This document shows, piece by piece, positions 39,945 through 53,340 of a DNA stretch of 64,000 bases. The DNA lies in assembly GCA_019454045.1 (NCBI GenBank), contig SKCR01049631.1:124001-188000 (forward strand), given 5' to 3'. The stretch comes from Zanthoxylum bungeanum (lineage: Eukaryota; Streptophyta; Magnoliopsida; Sapindales; Rutaceae). The position numbers were made by a program, and so were the translations under genes. Every line of letters begins with the position of its first letter. Positions within the stretch are counted from its first letter, which is position 1. The notes beneath the pieces are model-generated. The model was given only the letters and a program-made list of their open reading frames with translations. It ran no database searches and was not told where the DNA came from.

Positions 39945-42900
39945 ATCTCTCACTTGGCCTATAGCCAGTCACTCGAGTGTCTTACACTTGAAATATGTAC
40001 GGTTGGCTCAAACTGCTGAGAAAAGGCTTTCGTCAGCCAATTTGCATGATTATCATCTGATGCGACTTATTCGATCTTTACATCGCCATGATGTATGATC
40101 CGAACGAATCAGATGAATAGTCGAAGTATGTATCTGGATCGTTGATGAGACCATTAATTCTTTAGCCTATTCTGACGCCTAGCTCAGCTGCTAACAGAAT
40201 TATATATAATCTAATTAGATTTGTTATCGACCCAAATGGCTTCTATTGCCGCCTCAGCTGCAGCAATAACCCGCATTTGTTGTTTATACGGTAACAGTAT
40301 CTTGCTTAGAAGATTTCCAGCTCACTGTTCCGTTATTCAAATTTTGTAGTACCGTTTGCGACTTATAGTCGTTTTATCCGTTTAGGAAACTTGCAGTAGT
40401 GATCCCAGTCACTTCAAGTTCTCCTTCTCCATAAATTAAGACAACATCTTTAGTTCTCTAAGATACTAACGGATGTTCTTAACATCAATCCAGTGACTAT
40501 CACTTGGATTGGCCTGTTTGTGACTTCATATGCTCAAAGCGTATGAGACACCAAGTCGCGTACATTTTTCAATGTACGGTTTCTCGTAGAGTTTTATCGA
40601 AAGCCAAGCTTTCACCGATTATTTTTATGGGAATATCATTTCCAAGAAATGACACATAGTATCATTATTTTATAGGACATTATTGTCAGTGTGCTCCCAC
40701 TAACCTCCTTATATACACAAGAATCATTTCGTTTTGAATTAAATAATAAACCATTATGATTACATCAAAACGATAATTCCAAGAACCTAATGCTTGCTTT
40801 AATCCAAACATGGATCGAATAACCTGCAAACCTTGTTTGCTAGTTTTGGTACGACAAAACCGACAGGATGTTGTAAACATCCTCCTAAAGGTTTCCTTTT
40901 CAGGAAAGAGATTTTCCCGTTCTGCTGCCATATTTCATAAATGAAACATGCAGCTTTAGCAAGCATTATCCAAATGGATTTACCGTGGCAATAGGTAAAA
41001 GGTTTCGTTATAATCAACACAATGTTGATAACGATACTTTTCCGCTAAAAGCCTAGCTTTATACGTCGGTATGTTGCCATCCATGTACGTCTTCCTTGAA
41101 GACTTATATTGTACCAATAGGTATAATGCCTTGCGGTACATCAACTAGTATCCAAACTTCTTGATATACATGGAATCCAATTCGGATATCATGGCACTTT
41201 GCCATAATTGGGAGTCGATACCTTGTATCACTTCCTCATACGTAGTCAGTTGGTATACCTCAATAAGATAGACATCTTTATGAGGTGAGATCAGAAACCC
41301 ATACCCCAGGTTATTTTCTGACTCTCTCCGACATACGCGGTTCTTGTGTATTCGAATATTACTGGTATAGTTTCATCATTGATGAACTATTTATGTTCCA
41401 TTAAGATTCGGTGCTTGGAATAGTATTACTCTGATTTTCATCGAGTTTTACTATCCTCCCACTTACCACTGCATATCGGTATTCCTCTTAGGAAAACCGC
41501 ATGGTGAGCAATAATTACATTGTTCTCATGTAAGTTGTATAAGTACTATAATTTGGTATCCATAGGATAACCTAAAATTAGCACTTATCCAATTTGGGTT
41601 TTAGTTTGGTATCATCCAAACATATGCCTAGCATTCCCAAATCATCAGGAATGAGAAACCCGGTTTCTTTCCCATTCATATCTAATATGAAATCTATCTA
41701 ATAGATTTTAATGGAACCTTATTCAAAATAAGTTCTTGCACTGTTTAAAGCTTATCCGTTGAAGGAAATGGTAACTCAAAGCGACTCATGATTAACCTTA
41801 TCATGTCCAATAAAATTCGGTTACTCTGTTCGGACACACCGTCAAACTGACGTGTTCCGGGAGGAGTCCTCATTGAAAGAATACTATACTCTTTCAAGTA
41901 TATTAGAAACCCATTGCTTAAGTATTTTCATCATGGTCTAACCGTGACGATTTAATACTTTAGCCGCTCTGTTTATCTATTTCGTGTCGAAACTTTAAAA
42001 GTTTCCGATTTGTGTTCTTCAAAAGAGACACATAACCATAACGCGATGCCACATCCGTATAGGTCACGAAATATCCATATCCACATCTAGCCTCGCTAGA
42101 CACGGGCCACTTGCTTCACTTGGAACTAGGGCTTACAGATCGGTGGCACTTACACTTTTACCGAGTAAAGGTGTTTTAGGCACTTTGACCAATATACTAG
42201 ATTCGTAGACTTTATTTGAATGGAATCAAATCAGTCATAGTACCCACTCTTCGAAAGTGTGGATATACGAGTCTTGTTTGATTATGTCCCAGACAACAAT
42301 GCCACAATTAGTTTCTTCTGATCAAATCAGTTTGAGCTATTTGTTCGTCATGTTATATGTTTGAGATTTATTTATATTCAAAATATAAATTCTGTTATTC
42401 ACATCTAATGTGTTTATCTCAATATCATCTTTATATAATGAAACACTTTAGTGTTCTATAATATAAAGGTTCACCCACAGTGGGTTAAACACTAATATAG
42501 AGATGACGTTTCTAGTTAAACTAGTCACATTATAACAGTTTCCTAATTTAAGTACACACCCGAAGGTAGTTCCTAAACTTAGGTATCTACGGTTGAAATA
42601 GCGACTTTCGTCCCGTTTCCAATTCGCAGATTAATCTCAATTGAAGTCAGTATCCTGCTCATAGCATATTCTGAACATCAGTATGTATTTATGTACCACA
42701 CTAAGTATTTAAAATCTAATTTTAATACTAGTAGTGAACATAATGTTGACAAACATATTTGAAGTCGGAGCCAAGCCCGTCTTCAGTTCCTTCATGTCTG
42801 CTTTGTCCAAACGGCAGTCACGCTTCCGCGATCCCGTTTGCCACATTTAGGCAGACATTTTGGGATATGTCCTTTTATCTTCCTAGAAGATTATAATGAT

Positions 42901-43310
42901 TTTGCCTTTGCCCGTTTCAACACTCTAGAAGCCTTTGGCCAAGCCTTGGCCTTCTAGAATATCGAAGTAAGGTGCGCCTTGTGCTAGTCTCCTTGAGAAT
43001 AGTCATTAGCTCTCCAAGTGTTATTTATTGCAATTTAGTACTTCTAAAGTCTAAGTATAGATTTATGAAGATCCTTCAATTTCATTATCATACTTTAAGG
43101 ATCTAACCCTTAGTTCTGACAAAGAAATTAAGGAGTCTACTGCGACAAGCTTAATGGATTAAGCACTAAAGTTATCATCACATAAATCATCCAAAGATTA
43201 TGCTCTACTATTTGCTTAACTCCGGGCTTAGGCCTAATATGTTATTTTATCAAATAAAGTAACTTATTATTTTTCCAGGACCTTCCTGAAATTTATTCCA
43301 ATTTTGAAAA
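39945..43310 (-). pseudogene. B3 gag-pol relic
   Basis: No open polyprotein. Recognisable traces on the minus strand include LKQALGSWNYRFD (RT, near 40760-40800), the purine tract and RNase H end near 39950-40200, integrase traces near 41600-42100, and pre-integrase near 42200-42350. The YVDD region reads through ATTATTTTATAGGAC (plus strand, about 40660-40680), as in B4 and B1. The RT to RNase H deletion is marked by hairpin GTACATTTTTCAATGTAC at 40560-40577. Confidence 0.8.
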
Positions 43311-45700
43311 TTAAACCATTTAAATACATTTTCCCTAGGATTATGTTTTAAATGTCAATCTTTCAATTTTATCTTGATTTTAATAGTCCAACTATTTAAT
43401 CAACGATTTCAGGTACTTTAAATATAATGATTATTATAGTCCAACTATATTAATCAACTATACTTTAATTAAATCAAATATATTGATTACTATAATCCAA
43501 TTATATAACCAACTATAAATGAATTATTTGAATACAGTCCAACTGTTAATTAAAACAACGTTTAAATATTAGTCCAACTAACATTTAATTTATTTTACGA
43601 CGAATGATATTTGTTTTGAGCGCGTATGGCAAGTAATTAAACGAATATTGCAAATTCAATTCTTGCCTCCCACTATTTTTCGGTGAGCCTCTAACCATCT
43701 GTCGAGTACTCGGGAAACCGTGTTTCCTAGTGGGCTAGGATCCCGTTAAATATCACACAATCTTGACTTTGGCCAACAAATTGTATGATAATTAACTAGG
43801 TAGATCTCTAAGATCAATTGGATCCAATCCAATTCCTAGATCCAGTAAGGGGACATCCAAGTCCGAAACATATATCTTATATATGCCAATACATCCAATG
43901 TATTGCCTAACCTTTTTCTTCTGAATCAACTAAGCCTTGGCTTTGGCACAACAAACTTAGTGATCCCAGTTAAGCGTGACCCATTGACCATGGAAAGCTT
44001 CGTAATCAATGTCGATGGACAAGAAGTGGTCTTGACTTTGGCCAACAAACCAAACTTGGACAAGACACTGATATGGAACAAAGCTCTCGTGATTCAAACA
44101 CATCCTCGATGGATAAAGGCCTTGACTTTGGCCAACAAGCAATGCTAGTCTCGGATCTTGAGTAAGAATCACTCAATGGAAGTAAAAATGTTTAATATTG
44201 TTTGAGGGTTTTTCGAGTGCAAATTGAAAACCAATTTATTATCTTTGTTAAGGTCTCATCATCATACACCTTAAACATGCTTTCTAAATACATAACAAAG
44301 TGCATATAAATAATAATAATGATATGCGGATGGATACTTTACACATTTATCCTAGATCAAATCTCTCCATTTATCTCTCCCGCTAGCACAAGTATTTACT
44401 TCTACCCGTTACACTACACTTCTAAAGAAACCTATTTACATTGAGAGGAATAGGTGAAAAGAGAATACAAAGAATATGGAGGTAATAAGGCTGGACATGC
44501 AGGTCCAATTAATAAATCAAATTTATTACAACAATTTCTAAAATGGTCCCACCCATCTAATATCCATCTGATATACATTATTTATGCATCGCAACCATGT
44601 ATTCACACAAGCATTTATCAATCAATCTAATCAAATTAATTAATCTGATAATTAGTGACCATCCAATATTCAAACAACGATTTGATTTTGCACGAGTCAA
44701 ACTCGTCGTTTTCGAATAAGTACTCAAAGTACTAATTCTCGAATTAAATTAAACTACAAAATTAAATCCAATTCAATTGCATTTAATACTAATTCGCTAT
44801 TTAATTCCAAATTAAATATTACACTTTATTTAATAAACCTTTACGATTTAAATTCCCAATTTAATCGTTACGGGTCTCAAAGCCCGATTAACGTCCAACG
44901 TCAATTTAATTAAAGTCCAATGGCTTTCAATTAATTTCTTAAGGCGTGGACTTTTGGTCAACTCAGGTCGAACCCAATAACCAAAGTCCAATCCGAGAGT
45001 TACCCCATAAGCCTAGATATCAATTTAGGCCCATTAGGCCCAATTAAACTTTAAAGGTCCATTAAGTCGCATTTGGGCTTTGTGGAAACGGTTTTAGGCC
45101 CATTGGATCCAACCAATTTTGCCTAAACCCTTCTTGGTACAACCAAGCCCAATAAGCCCAATAACAACTTTAAAAGCCCAAATCCAATTTTAAGGCCCAA
45201 ATAATTAAATTACAAAATCTAATTTCACATTTAATTAAACTAAAGTGTATAGCATTATTAATTACCCAAATCAATATTTCCAAAACACCAAATTTGTACA
45301 ATTAATCATGCTCATTAATATTAAATCATGTCCAACACAATTTAATTAAAATCAAACCCAATACATGTTATATCATTCTCGGCAATCATAGGGAATTTTA
45401 AATCGATTTCGATTTCAATCCAATTGAATCCACAATCAATATTAAATCAACATTCCCAATTGATTTCTAACTCATCCAATGAATCAAAAAATCAAAATTC
45501 CAAGACTTTTAGGGCTCTTCTACATTCGGCCAAGCCAAGAGAATTGGGGAAAAATGTTCCAAATAATTTTTCAACAAATTGATCCAATCAATCCTCAATT
45601 AAAACACATTTAAACATATTCATTCATCCAATTTCATAAATCATGCTCAAACACATTTTTACCCAAATTTTAACCCTAATCAAATTTCATGCTTTTCCTT
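43311..45700 (-). other. B3 leader
   Basis: Untranslated. It holds TTGGA-loop hairpins around 43380-43580, the TTGGCCAAAGT quartet (43745-44150) and the GGCCCAA motif cluster around 44880-45200. No gene. Confidence 0.7.
43745..44150 (-). other. B3 leader: four TTGGCCAAAGT hairpins
   Basis: Plus-strand CTTGACTTTGGCCAACAA lies at about 43763, 44032 and 44121, with the variant CTTGGCTTTGGCACAACA at about 43937. The last hairpin (43745-43796) has arms GTTAAATATCACACAAT and ATTGTATGATAATTAAC. Confidence 0.75.
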
Positions 45701-45714
45701 GCTCATAGATACCA
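45701..45714 (-). other. B3 primer binding site
   Basis: Minus strand TGGTATCTATGAGC next to the LTR; seven-base match to the initiator-Met type, then divergence. Confidence 0.7.
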
Positions 45715-45715
45715 T

Positions 45716-47788
45716 CGTTGGTGTTTGCTAAGGTCCCAAGATCATTAAACAAGCATGAAACAAGTGTGAATACATACGAAGAAGTTGTGGAATAGTTACA
45801 TCGATCGGTTGAGCGATGCGAGAGGCAACAAAATCTGATTTTATGCTCGGCAGTGGACTGTCACAGCTCACTGTTTTTGGCGTCCTTCACTCGGCTTTGG
45901 ATCATCTTCGTCAAGCTCCAAGCTTCGTCAAACGATTCCAAGCTCGTGGGTGGACTTCCCTATCACCTTCGCATGTCTCTCGGAGTGCTAGCTCTCAAGA
46001 AATTTGCCACAAATTTCCCACACTTAGCTTCCCATCTCACAGTTTCTTGACAAAAACTAGTGAAGAATTGCCTCTAAGGCCGAGAGAGAGAGATGAAGAA
46101 AATGGCTCCAAATTCGTGAGCTTAGGAGAGAGAATGAGTGAAGTGTGTTGTAATGTTTTAAGTGTATCTAATACACTTTCTTTTGATTTCAAAAATCAAA
46201 AATAAAACATATACAAATGATTAAAATAACAATAAATGTCACTCAAGCTTTCAAAAGCTTTCCATCAACTCACATCATGTCACATCACTCAATCAATCAA
46301 GTGACAAGTTGTCACATCACTCAAAGTGACTAATGATTTGACGTTTGATGCGACTGATGATTTGACGGTTGATTTGACTTGCGTGCCGCACTCGAATTCG
46401 AAATGCGAATGCGCTCGCAAATAATCTTGGGCTCGGGTTCGCTAATTCCAAATTAACGAATTTTCCGTTACGACGCAATTAAATGATTATACCTAGCGAA
46501 ATCACTATTCACATCGCTAACGAATTAATTCTAAATTAACTCGTTCGCCCGAATTAAAATCTAATTTTAATTCCACGTCAAAATCCAATTTCGTTTAATA
46601 TATCGAATATATTAATTTATTGATTAATTCAAAATTAATCGTTATCTCTCTTTAATTGATATTTTATCCTAGATAAAATATCTCCGCAATTAATCCTGGA
46701 TTAATTTTCTCTCTCTTCTAATTAATCCCAGATTAATTAAAGTGCGAGTCATACGTCATAGGTGAATCTTCGGGAAGCAACCCATGAGATCCCCGGATAT
46801 GTTGGCAGTAAATTCAGTCGTCGGACTATCCGAACACGTAAGTACCAAGTACTACGTTTTACCGATTTACAAGACAATGTTGGCTTCTAGCAAAGCGCCA
46901 TGCCTGTACAATTCTCCAGAAATATCCTTACAGGAATAAAGGATTTATATCAGTCGTAGTAAACGTAGTATTGCGTATTTCGATCCAGTATCGGACGATC
47001 ACGTGCTAGGCCTGGGGCTGGAATTGTGTCTGCCCCGTACGAAGCACATGTCGGATGTCTGGTAACTAGTCTCTATAATCGGATAAACATGATCTTGTCA
47101 TTTTATCCCGTTGACTGCAGTACTTAAGAGTACTAGTACCATAACCTACGTGACCATCATCTCCATATGACTGGAGTGACACTTCCGTCTTGACATCACA
47201 CCCAACACACTATGATTCTCAATATACCCAGCATAGGCGTACACAGAACCTGTTAAAGCCCTGGACGACCGCAACCAAAGTATATGATTATTCGTAAGTA
47301 TTAGCGGTGCAAGTCTCAGGTTAAGACCAAATACACCTACCCTGATTTCGGACTTCCATAGACACATAGTCATACTACCAATGGAATTCCGAGGGGGTCT
47401 ATCCAGAGCGAAGCTGTTTCCCGTACCATCGGTAAAACATAACCTCCTATTACACTTGCATGAGTATCCTATACCCAAATATATGAGAACTATGTCGTTA
47501 TGCCCTCACAACGCGCACAAGTGTAATACTGTCTTTTACGTATTTATCGATGTCCAATCTCGATAATACTCTGACTAGGGATATTTAATGATTTATCATT
47601 CGTGGACTGATACTGTCTCATATCATTCTCAATCCAGGAACAAATCATAAGGACCTCCTATCATTTATATATCTTTGTGATCTAATCACAAATGATATTA
47701 GTGAAATCTCCTTTGTCACATAGTTAATTTGTATAACAACACCATGATCTGTACAAATAGTGACACTATGGGTCATAATTGTCCAACA
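45716..47788 (-). repeat. B3 5' LTR
   Basis: 2073 bases; its terminal base on the internal side has changed (CGTTGG instead of TGTTGG on the plus strand). The outer end is ...GTCCAACA. Confidence 0.9.
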
Positions 47789-47793
47789 CTTAC
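47789..47793. repeat. B3 target-site duplication, right (CTTAC)
   Basis: Second CTTAC copy, after which the C2 gag resumes (TGTGTCTAAGGACGC). Confidence 0.9.
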
Positions 47794-48404
47794 TGTGTCT
47801 AAGGACGCAACACCCGAGGAACTACAAGTTTTCCAAGCTTAGAAGGATGGTGATTTAAAAGTTAAATCATACATCTTAAGTTCATTGGCATCGGAACTCA
47901 AGAGGCAATACTATGGCATGTCAGATGCGTATAGTATGATGATGCGATTAAGAGAATCGTATAAGAACCAAGAATAAATTGTTGTTCATAAAGTTGCGAT
48001 GGAATTGTTCAATGTGCGACTGGATGAGGGGCAAGTTGTGAGCTCGCATGTTCTTCACTTGATCGATTTGATCGAACACTGAGGTAACATAATCTCCCTC
48101 TGAATGACATTCTCGGTATGAGTGTCATTCTTGGTTGGCTCACAACTTCATATCGCCAATTCGTTATGTATTTCAACATGAATGGGTTATATGTTCCTAC
48201 CATAAACTACATAGGATGCTGATCACGGGGGAAGAGGACCTAAAGAATAGAGTACCGACTCGCCCTCCGAAACCTACTTCACTCTCTACTTCTTCCCATG
48301 CCCGGCCAAAGGGAAAGAAGATGAAAGCGAGAAGAAGAAGGTTTTCGGTCCTCCACCGCAAGGAAAGATAATAAAGCCCAAGAGGGCGTCTGAAGACAAA
48401 TGCC
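47794..48404 (+). pseudogene. C2 gag, part 2 (between B3 and B4)
   Basis: Continues gag with VSKDATPEELQVFQ, a GDLKVKSYILSSL-like stretch and YSMMMRLRESYKNQE, then VAMELFNVRLDEGQVV and a basic tail (RPKGKKMKARRRR). These are capsid features of copia gag. Several stops (e.g. after QVFQA and after KNQE) and at least one shift near 48100-48220 show it is dead. It ends just before the zinc knuckle, where B4 inserted. Confidence 0.85.
48400..48404. repeat. B4 target-site duplication, left (ATGCC)
   Basis: ATGCC before TGTTGAGTTC; repeated at 58363-58367. Confidence 0.9.
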
Positions 48405-50535
48405 TGTTGAGTTCTAATATAGGTCCCAAGAATCATGAAATCAAGCAAGAAAAATGCATGAATACATCAAAGGAATAAGACGGAAACTTTACTCACATTG
48501 AACGGTTTTGGATGCCAAGAACAAGATGCGTTTTTGCCTCCCTCAAGGTCACGGCAATGACTCCCCATGGCAGTGGATGGCTCGGTTTGGGCTGTGAAAC
48601 TCCTCCAAGAATTCGGCCATGAAGACACCATGGAAGCTCCAAGCTTCAAGCTTCAAAATTGATTCCAAGCTCATAAATTCGTTTCCCTATCACCATAGTA
48701 TAACCCAAGGTGTGTGCTGCAGCATCTTCATCTTCTTGCTTCTCATTTGCTCGGTCAAACCAGAACAAAAACAAGAAGAAATCGGCAGTGAGCCGTGAGA
48801 GGGAGAGAGAGAAAGAGAAAAGAGAGGGAAAATGGGTTCTCTAAGAAACCGTAAATGAGAGAGAGTGTGTGTTAATTGAAAAGAAAAATGTATTTAGGTT
48901 TTTATATTTTCCAAAAATAAATCAAAACCATTTACCACTTTTCATTTTTCAATAAAAGCAAAAGTCAAAAGCAAAAGGCAAAAATGCTTTCAACCTTTCA
49001 CCCATCACTCTCTTTTACATCAAGTCACTTCACTTTAATAAAGTGACAACTTGTCATGTCACATCACTCAAAGTGACAAGTGATTTGACAATTGACGCGA
49101 CTAGTGATTTGACGCTTGATGTGACTTGCGTGCCGCACTCGAATTCGAAATGCAAATGCGCTCGCAATCACTCTCGGGCTCGGGTTCGCTAATTCCAAAT
49201 TAACGAATTTTCTGTCGCGTCGTAATTAAATGATTACGCCTAGCGAAATCACTATTCACGTCGCTAACGAATTAATTCTAAATTAATTCGTTCGCCCGAA
49301 TTAAAATCTAATTTTAATTCCGCGTCGAAATCCAATTTCTAATAATATATCAAATATATTATTTTATCGATTAATTCCAAATTAATCGTTCTCTCTCTTT
49401 AATTAATATTTTATCCCAGATAAAATATCTTCGTGATTAATCCCAGATTAATTTTCTCTCTCTTCTAATTAATCCCAGATTAATTAAGTGCGAGTATACG
49501 TCATCGGTGAATCTTCGGGAAGCGACCCATGAGATCTCCGGATATGTTGGCAGTAAATACGGTCGTCGGACTATCCGAACACGTAAGTACCTCGTACTAC
49601 GTTTATACCGATTTACAAGACAAGGTTGGCTTCTAGCAAAGCGTCATGCCTACCCAATTCTCCAGAAATATTCTTACAGGAATATATAGATCTGTATCAA
49701 GCGTAGTATACCGTAGTATTGTGTATATCAGCCCAGTATCGGATAGTCACGTGCTAGGGCTGGGGCTGGATAAGTGTCTGCCCCGTCCGAAGCACATGTC
49801 GGATGTCTGGTAACTAGTCTCTATAATCGGATATACATGACCTTGTCATAATATCCCGATGGCCGGCCAGCACTTAAGAGCACTAATACCGTATCCTGCG
49901 TGACATCATCTCCACTATGACTGGAGTGATACTTCCGTCTTGACATCACACCCAATACACTACGACTCTCTGATAAACCCAGAAGTGGTGTACGCAGAAC
50001 GGTTAAAGCCCTGTACCACCAAGACCAAAGTCTACCGATTATCGCAAGTATTAGCGATGCAAGTCTCAGGTTAAGACTATACACACCTACCTTGATTTCG
50101 GCCTCCCATAGACACATAGTCATAATACCAATGGGATTCCGAGGGGTCTATCCAGAGCGAAGCTGTTTCCCGTACCATCGGTAAAACACGACCTCCTATC
50201 GCACTTGTATAAGTATCCTATACTTATATATATGAGAACTATGCCGGTGTGCCCTCACAACGCGCACAAGTGCAATACTAGCCTATTCCGCATTATCGAT
50301 GTCCTGTCTCGATAATACTACGACTAGGGATATTTAATGATTAATCCTTCTGGGACTGATACTGTCTCATATCATTCTCAGTCCAGGAACTAATCATAGG
50401 GACCTCTCTTCATTTATATATCTAAGGTGATCTAATCAAATGATGAGAGTACAATCTCCTTTGTCACATAGTTAATTTGTACAACAACACCGTGATCTGT
50501 ACAAATAGTGACGCTATGGGTCATTTTGTCCAACA
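48405..50535 (-). repeat. B4 3' LTR
   Basis: 2131 bases, TGTTGAGTTC...TGTCCAACA on the plus strand, nearly identical to the 5' LTR. Confidence 0.9.
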
Positions 50536-53340
50536 ATCTCCCACTTGGCCTATAGCCAGTCACTCGAGTGTCTAACACCCGAACTATGTACGGTTGGCTC
50601 AAACTGCTGAGAAATGCTTTCGTCAGCGGATTTGCATGATTATCATCTTGATGCGATTTATTCGATCATCACATCGCCACGATGTATGATCCGAATGAAT
50701 CAGATGAGATATCTAAGTATGTATCTGGATCGTTGATGAGACCATTAATTCTTTAGCCTGTGCTGACGCCTAGCTCAGCTGCTAACAGAACTATATCTAA
50801 TCTAATTAGATTTGTATCGACCCAAATGACTTCTATTGCTGCTTCAGCTTCAGCTGCAACAACAACCGCATTTGTTGTTTATTCGGTAACAGTATCTTGC
50901 TTGGAAGATTTCCAGCTCACTGTACCGTTATTCAAACTATATAGTACCGTTTGCGACTTTTAGTCGTCTTTATCGGTTATAGGAAACTTGCTACAGTGAC
51001 CCCAGTCACTTCAAGTTCTCCTTCTCCATAGACTAAGACAGCATCCTTAGTTCTCTAAGATACTAACGGATGTTCTTAACATCAATCCAGTGACTATCAC
51101 TCGGATTGGCCTGTTTGTGAATCCATATGCTCAAAGCGTATGATACACCAGGTCTTGTACATTTTTCAATGTACGGTTTCTAGGAGAGTATTTCGAAAGC
51201 CAAGCTTTCGCCGATATTTATTTTATGGGAATATCATTTCCAAGAAATGACGTATTATCATTATTTTATAGGACAGCCACTGTCAGTGCGCTCCCACTAA
51301 CCTCCTTATATACACAAGAATTATTTTCGTTTTGAATTAAATCGTACACCATTATGATTATATCAAAACGATAATTCCAAGAACCTAATGCTTGCTTCAA
51401 TCCAATCATGGATCGAATAACCTGCATTATCCAAATGGATTTACCGTGGCAACAGGTAAAAGGTTGAATCGTAATCAACACAATGTTGATAACGATACCT
51501 TTCCGTTAAAAGCCTAGCTTTATACGCTGGTATGTTGCCATCCATGTATGTCTTCCTAGAAGACTTTTAAGTACCATTAGGCACAATGCCTTGTGGTACA
51601 TCAACTAGTATCCAAACTGGTTGATATACATGGAATCCATTTCGGATTATACTGCACTTTGCCATAATTAGGGAGTTGATATCTTGTATCACTTCCTCAT
51701 ACGTAGTCAGTTGGTATTCCTCAATAAGATTCACATCTTTATGAGGTTAGATCAGAAACCCATACCCCAGGTTGTTTTCTGACTCTGTCCGACTACGCGG
51801 TTCTTGTGTATTCGAAGATTAATGGTAATAGTCTCATCATGGATGAACTATTCATGTTCCATTAAGATTCAGTGCCTTGAACAGTATTACTCCGATTTCC
51901 ATCGAGTAATACTATCCTCCCACTTACCACTGCATATCGGTATTCCTCTCAGGAAAACCGTATGGTGAGTAACAATCTAATTGTTCTCTTGTGAGGTGTA
52001 TAAGTACAATACTTATGGTATCCCTAGGATAACCTACATTTGGCACTTATCCTATTTGGGTTTTAGTTTGGTATCATCCAAACATATGCCTAGCATACCC
52101 AAATTATCAAGAATGAGAAACCCGGTTTCTATCCCGTTCATATCTAATATGATATCTGTCAAACAGATTATTATGGAACCTTATTCAAAATAAGTTCTTG
52201 CACTGTTTAAAGCTTATCCGTTGAAGGAAATGGTAGCTCAGAGCGACTCGTGATTAACCTTATTATGTCTAACAAAATTCGGTTAATCCGTTCGGACACA
52301 CCGTCAAACTGACGTATTCCGGGAGGAGTCCTAATTTGAAAGAATACTATACTCTTTCATATATACAAGAAACTTATTGCTTAAGTATTTTCCATTACAG
52401 TCTTACCATGACGGTTTAATACTTTAGCCGATCTATTTGTCTATTTCGTGTCGAAACTCTAAAAGTTTCCGATTTGTGTTTCAAAAAGAAACACATAACC
52501 ATACGCGATGCCACATCCGTACAGGTCACGAAATATTCATATCCATATCTAGCCTAGCTAGACATGGGCCCACTTGCTTCACTATGAAGTAGGGCTAACA
52601 GATCGGTGGCATTTACACTTTTACCAAGTAAATAGTGTTTTAGGCACTTTGCCCAAATAGACTAGATTCGTAGACTTTATTTGAAGAATCAAATCAGTCC
52701 TAGTACCCGCTCTTCAAAAGTGCGGATATACGATTCTTGTTTAGTAGTGTCCCTGACAACTATGCCACAATTAAGTTTCTTAACTGATCAAATCAATTTG
52801 AGCTATTTATTTGTCATGTTATATATTGAGATATTATTTATATTCAAAATATAAATTCTGTTATTCACATCTAATGTGTTTATCTCAATATCATCTTTAT
52901 ATAATGAAACACTTTAGTGTTCTAGAATATAAAGGTACACCCGCAGCGGGTTATACGCGATATAGAGATAATGTTTCTAGTCAAACTAGCTACATTATAA
53001 CAGTTTCTAAATTTAAGTACTAACCCGAAGGTAGTTCCTAAATTCAGATATCTACGGTTAAAACAGCGACTTTCGTCCCGTTTTCAATTCGCAGATAAAT
53101 CTCAATTGAAGTCAGTATCCTGTTCAAAACAGATTCTGAACATCAATATATATATTTTATGTACCACACTAAGTATCTAAAATCCAATTTTAATACTTGC
53201 TGTGAACATAATTATGACAAACATAATGGATAAGCACTTAAGTTATCATTACATGATCTTCCAAAGATTATGCTCTACTATTGCTTAACTCCAGGCTTAG
53301 GCATAATACGTTATTTTATCAAATAAAATAAAGTATTATT
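50536..53340 (-). pseudogene. B4 gag-pol relic
   Basis: The same gutted pol as in B1 and B3. YVDD is replaced (ATTATTTTATAGGAC near 51260-51275) and the GTACATTTTTCAATGTAC hairpin is at 51157-51174. Compared with B3 it also lacks about 170 bases of RT around 51427 and most of the remaining gag around 53220. LKQALGSWNYRFD can still be read near 51360-51400. No functional enzyme. Confidence 0.8.

Larger units (their letters stand above)
37882..47788 (-). mobile_element. B3: non-autonomous copia element in C2 gag
   Basis: Complete minus-strand element of 9.9 kb: 3' LTR 37882-39944, relic gag-pol, leader, primer site 45701-45714, 5' LTR 45716-47788, with a CTTAC duplication. Its internal sequence has the same deletions and RT active-site loss as B1 and B4. 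It nevertheless has a clean target duplication, so it was mobilised as a defective copy or died only after its shared defects arose in a source element. Confidence 0.92.
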
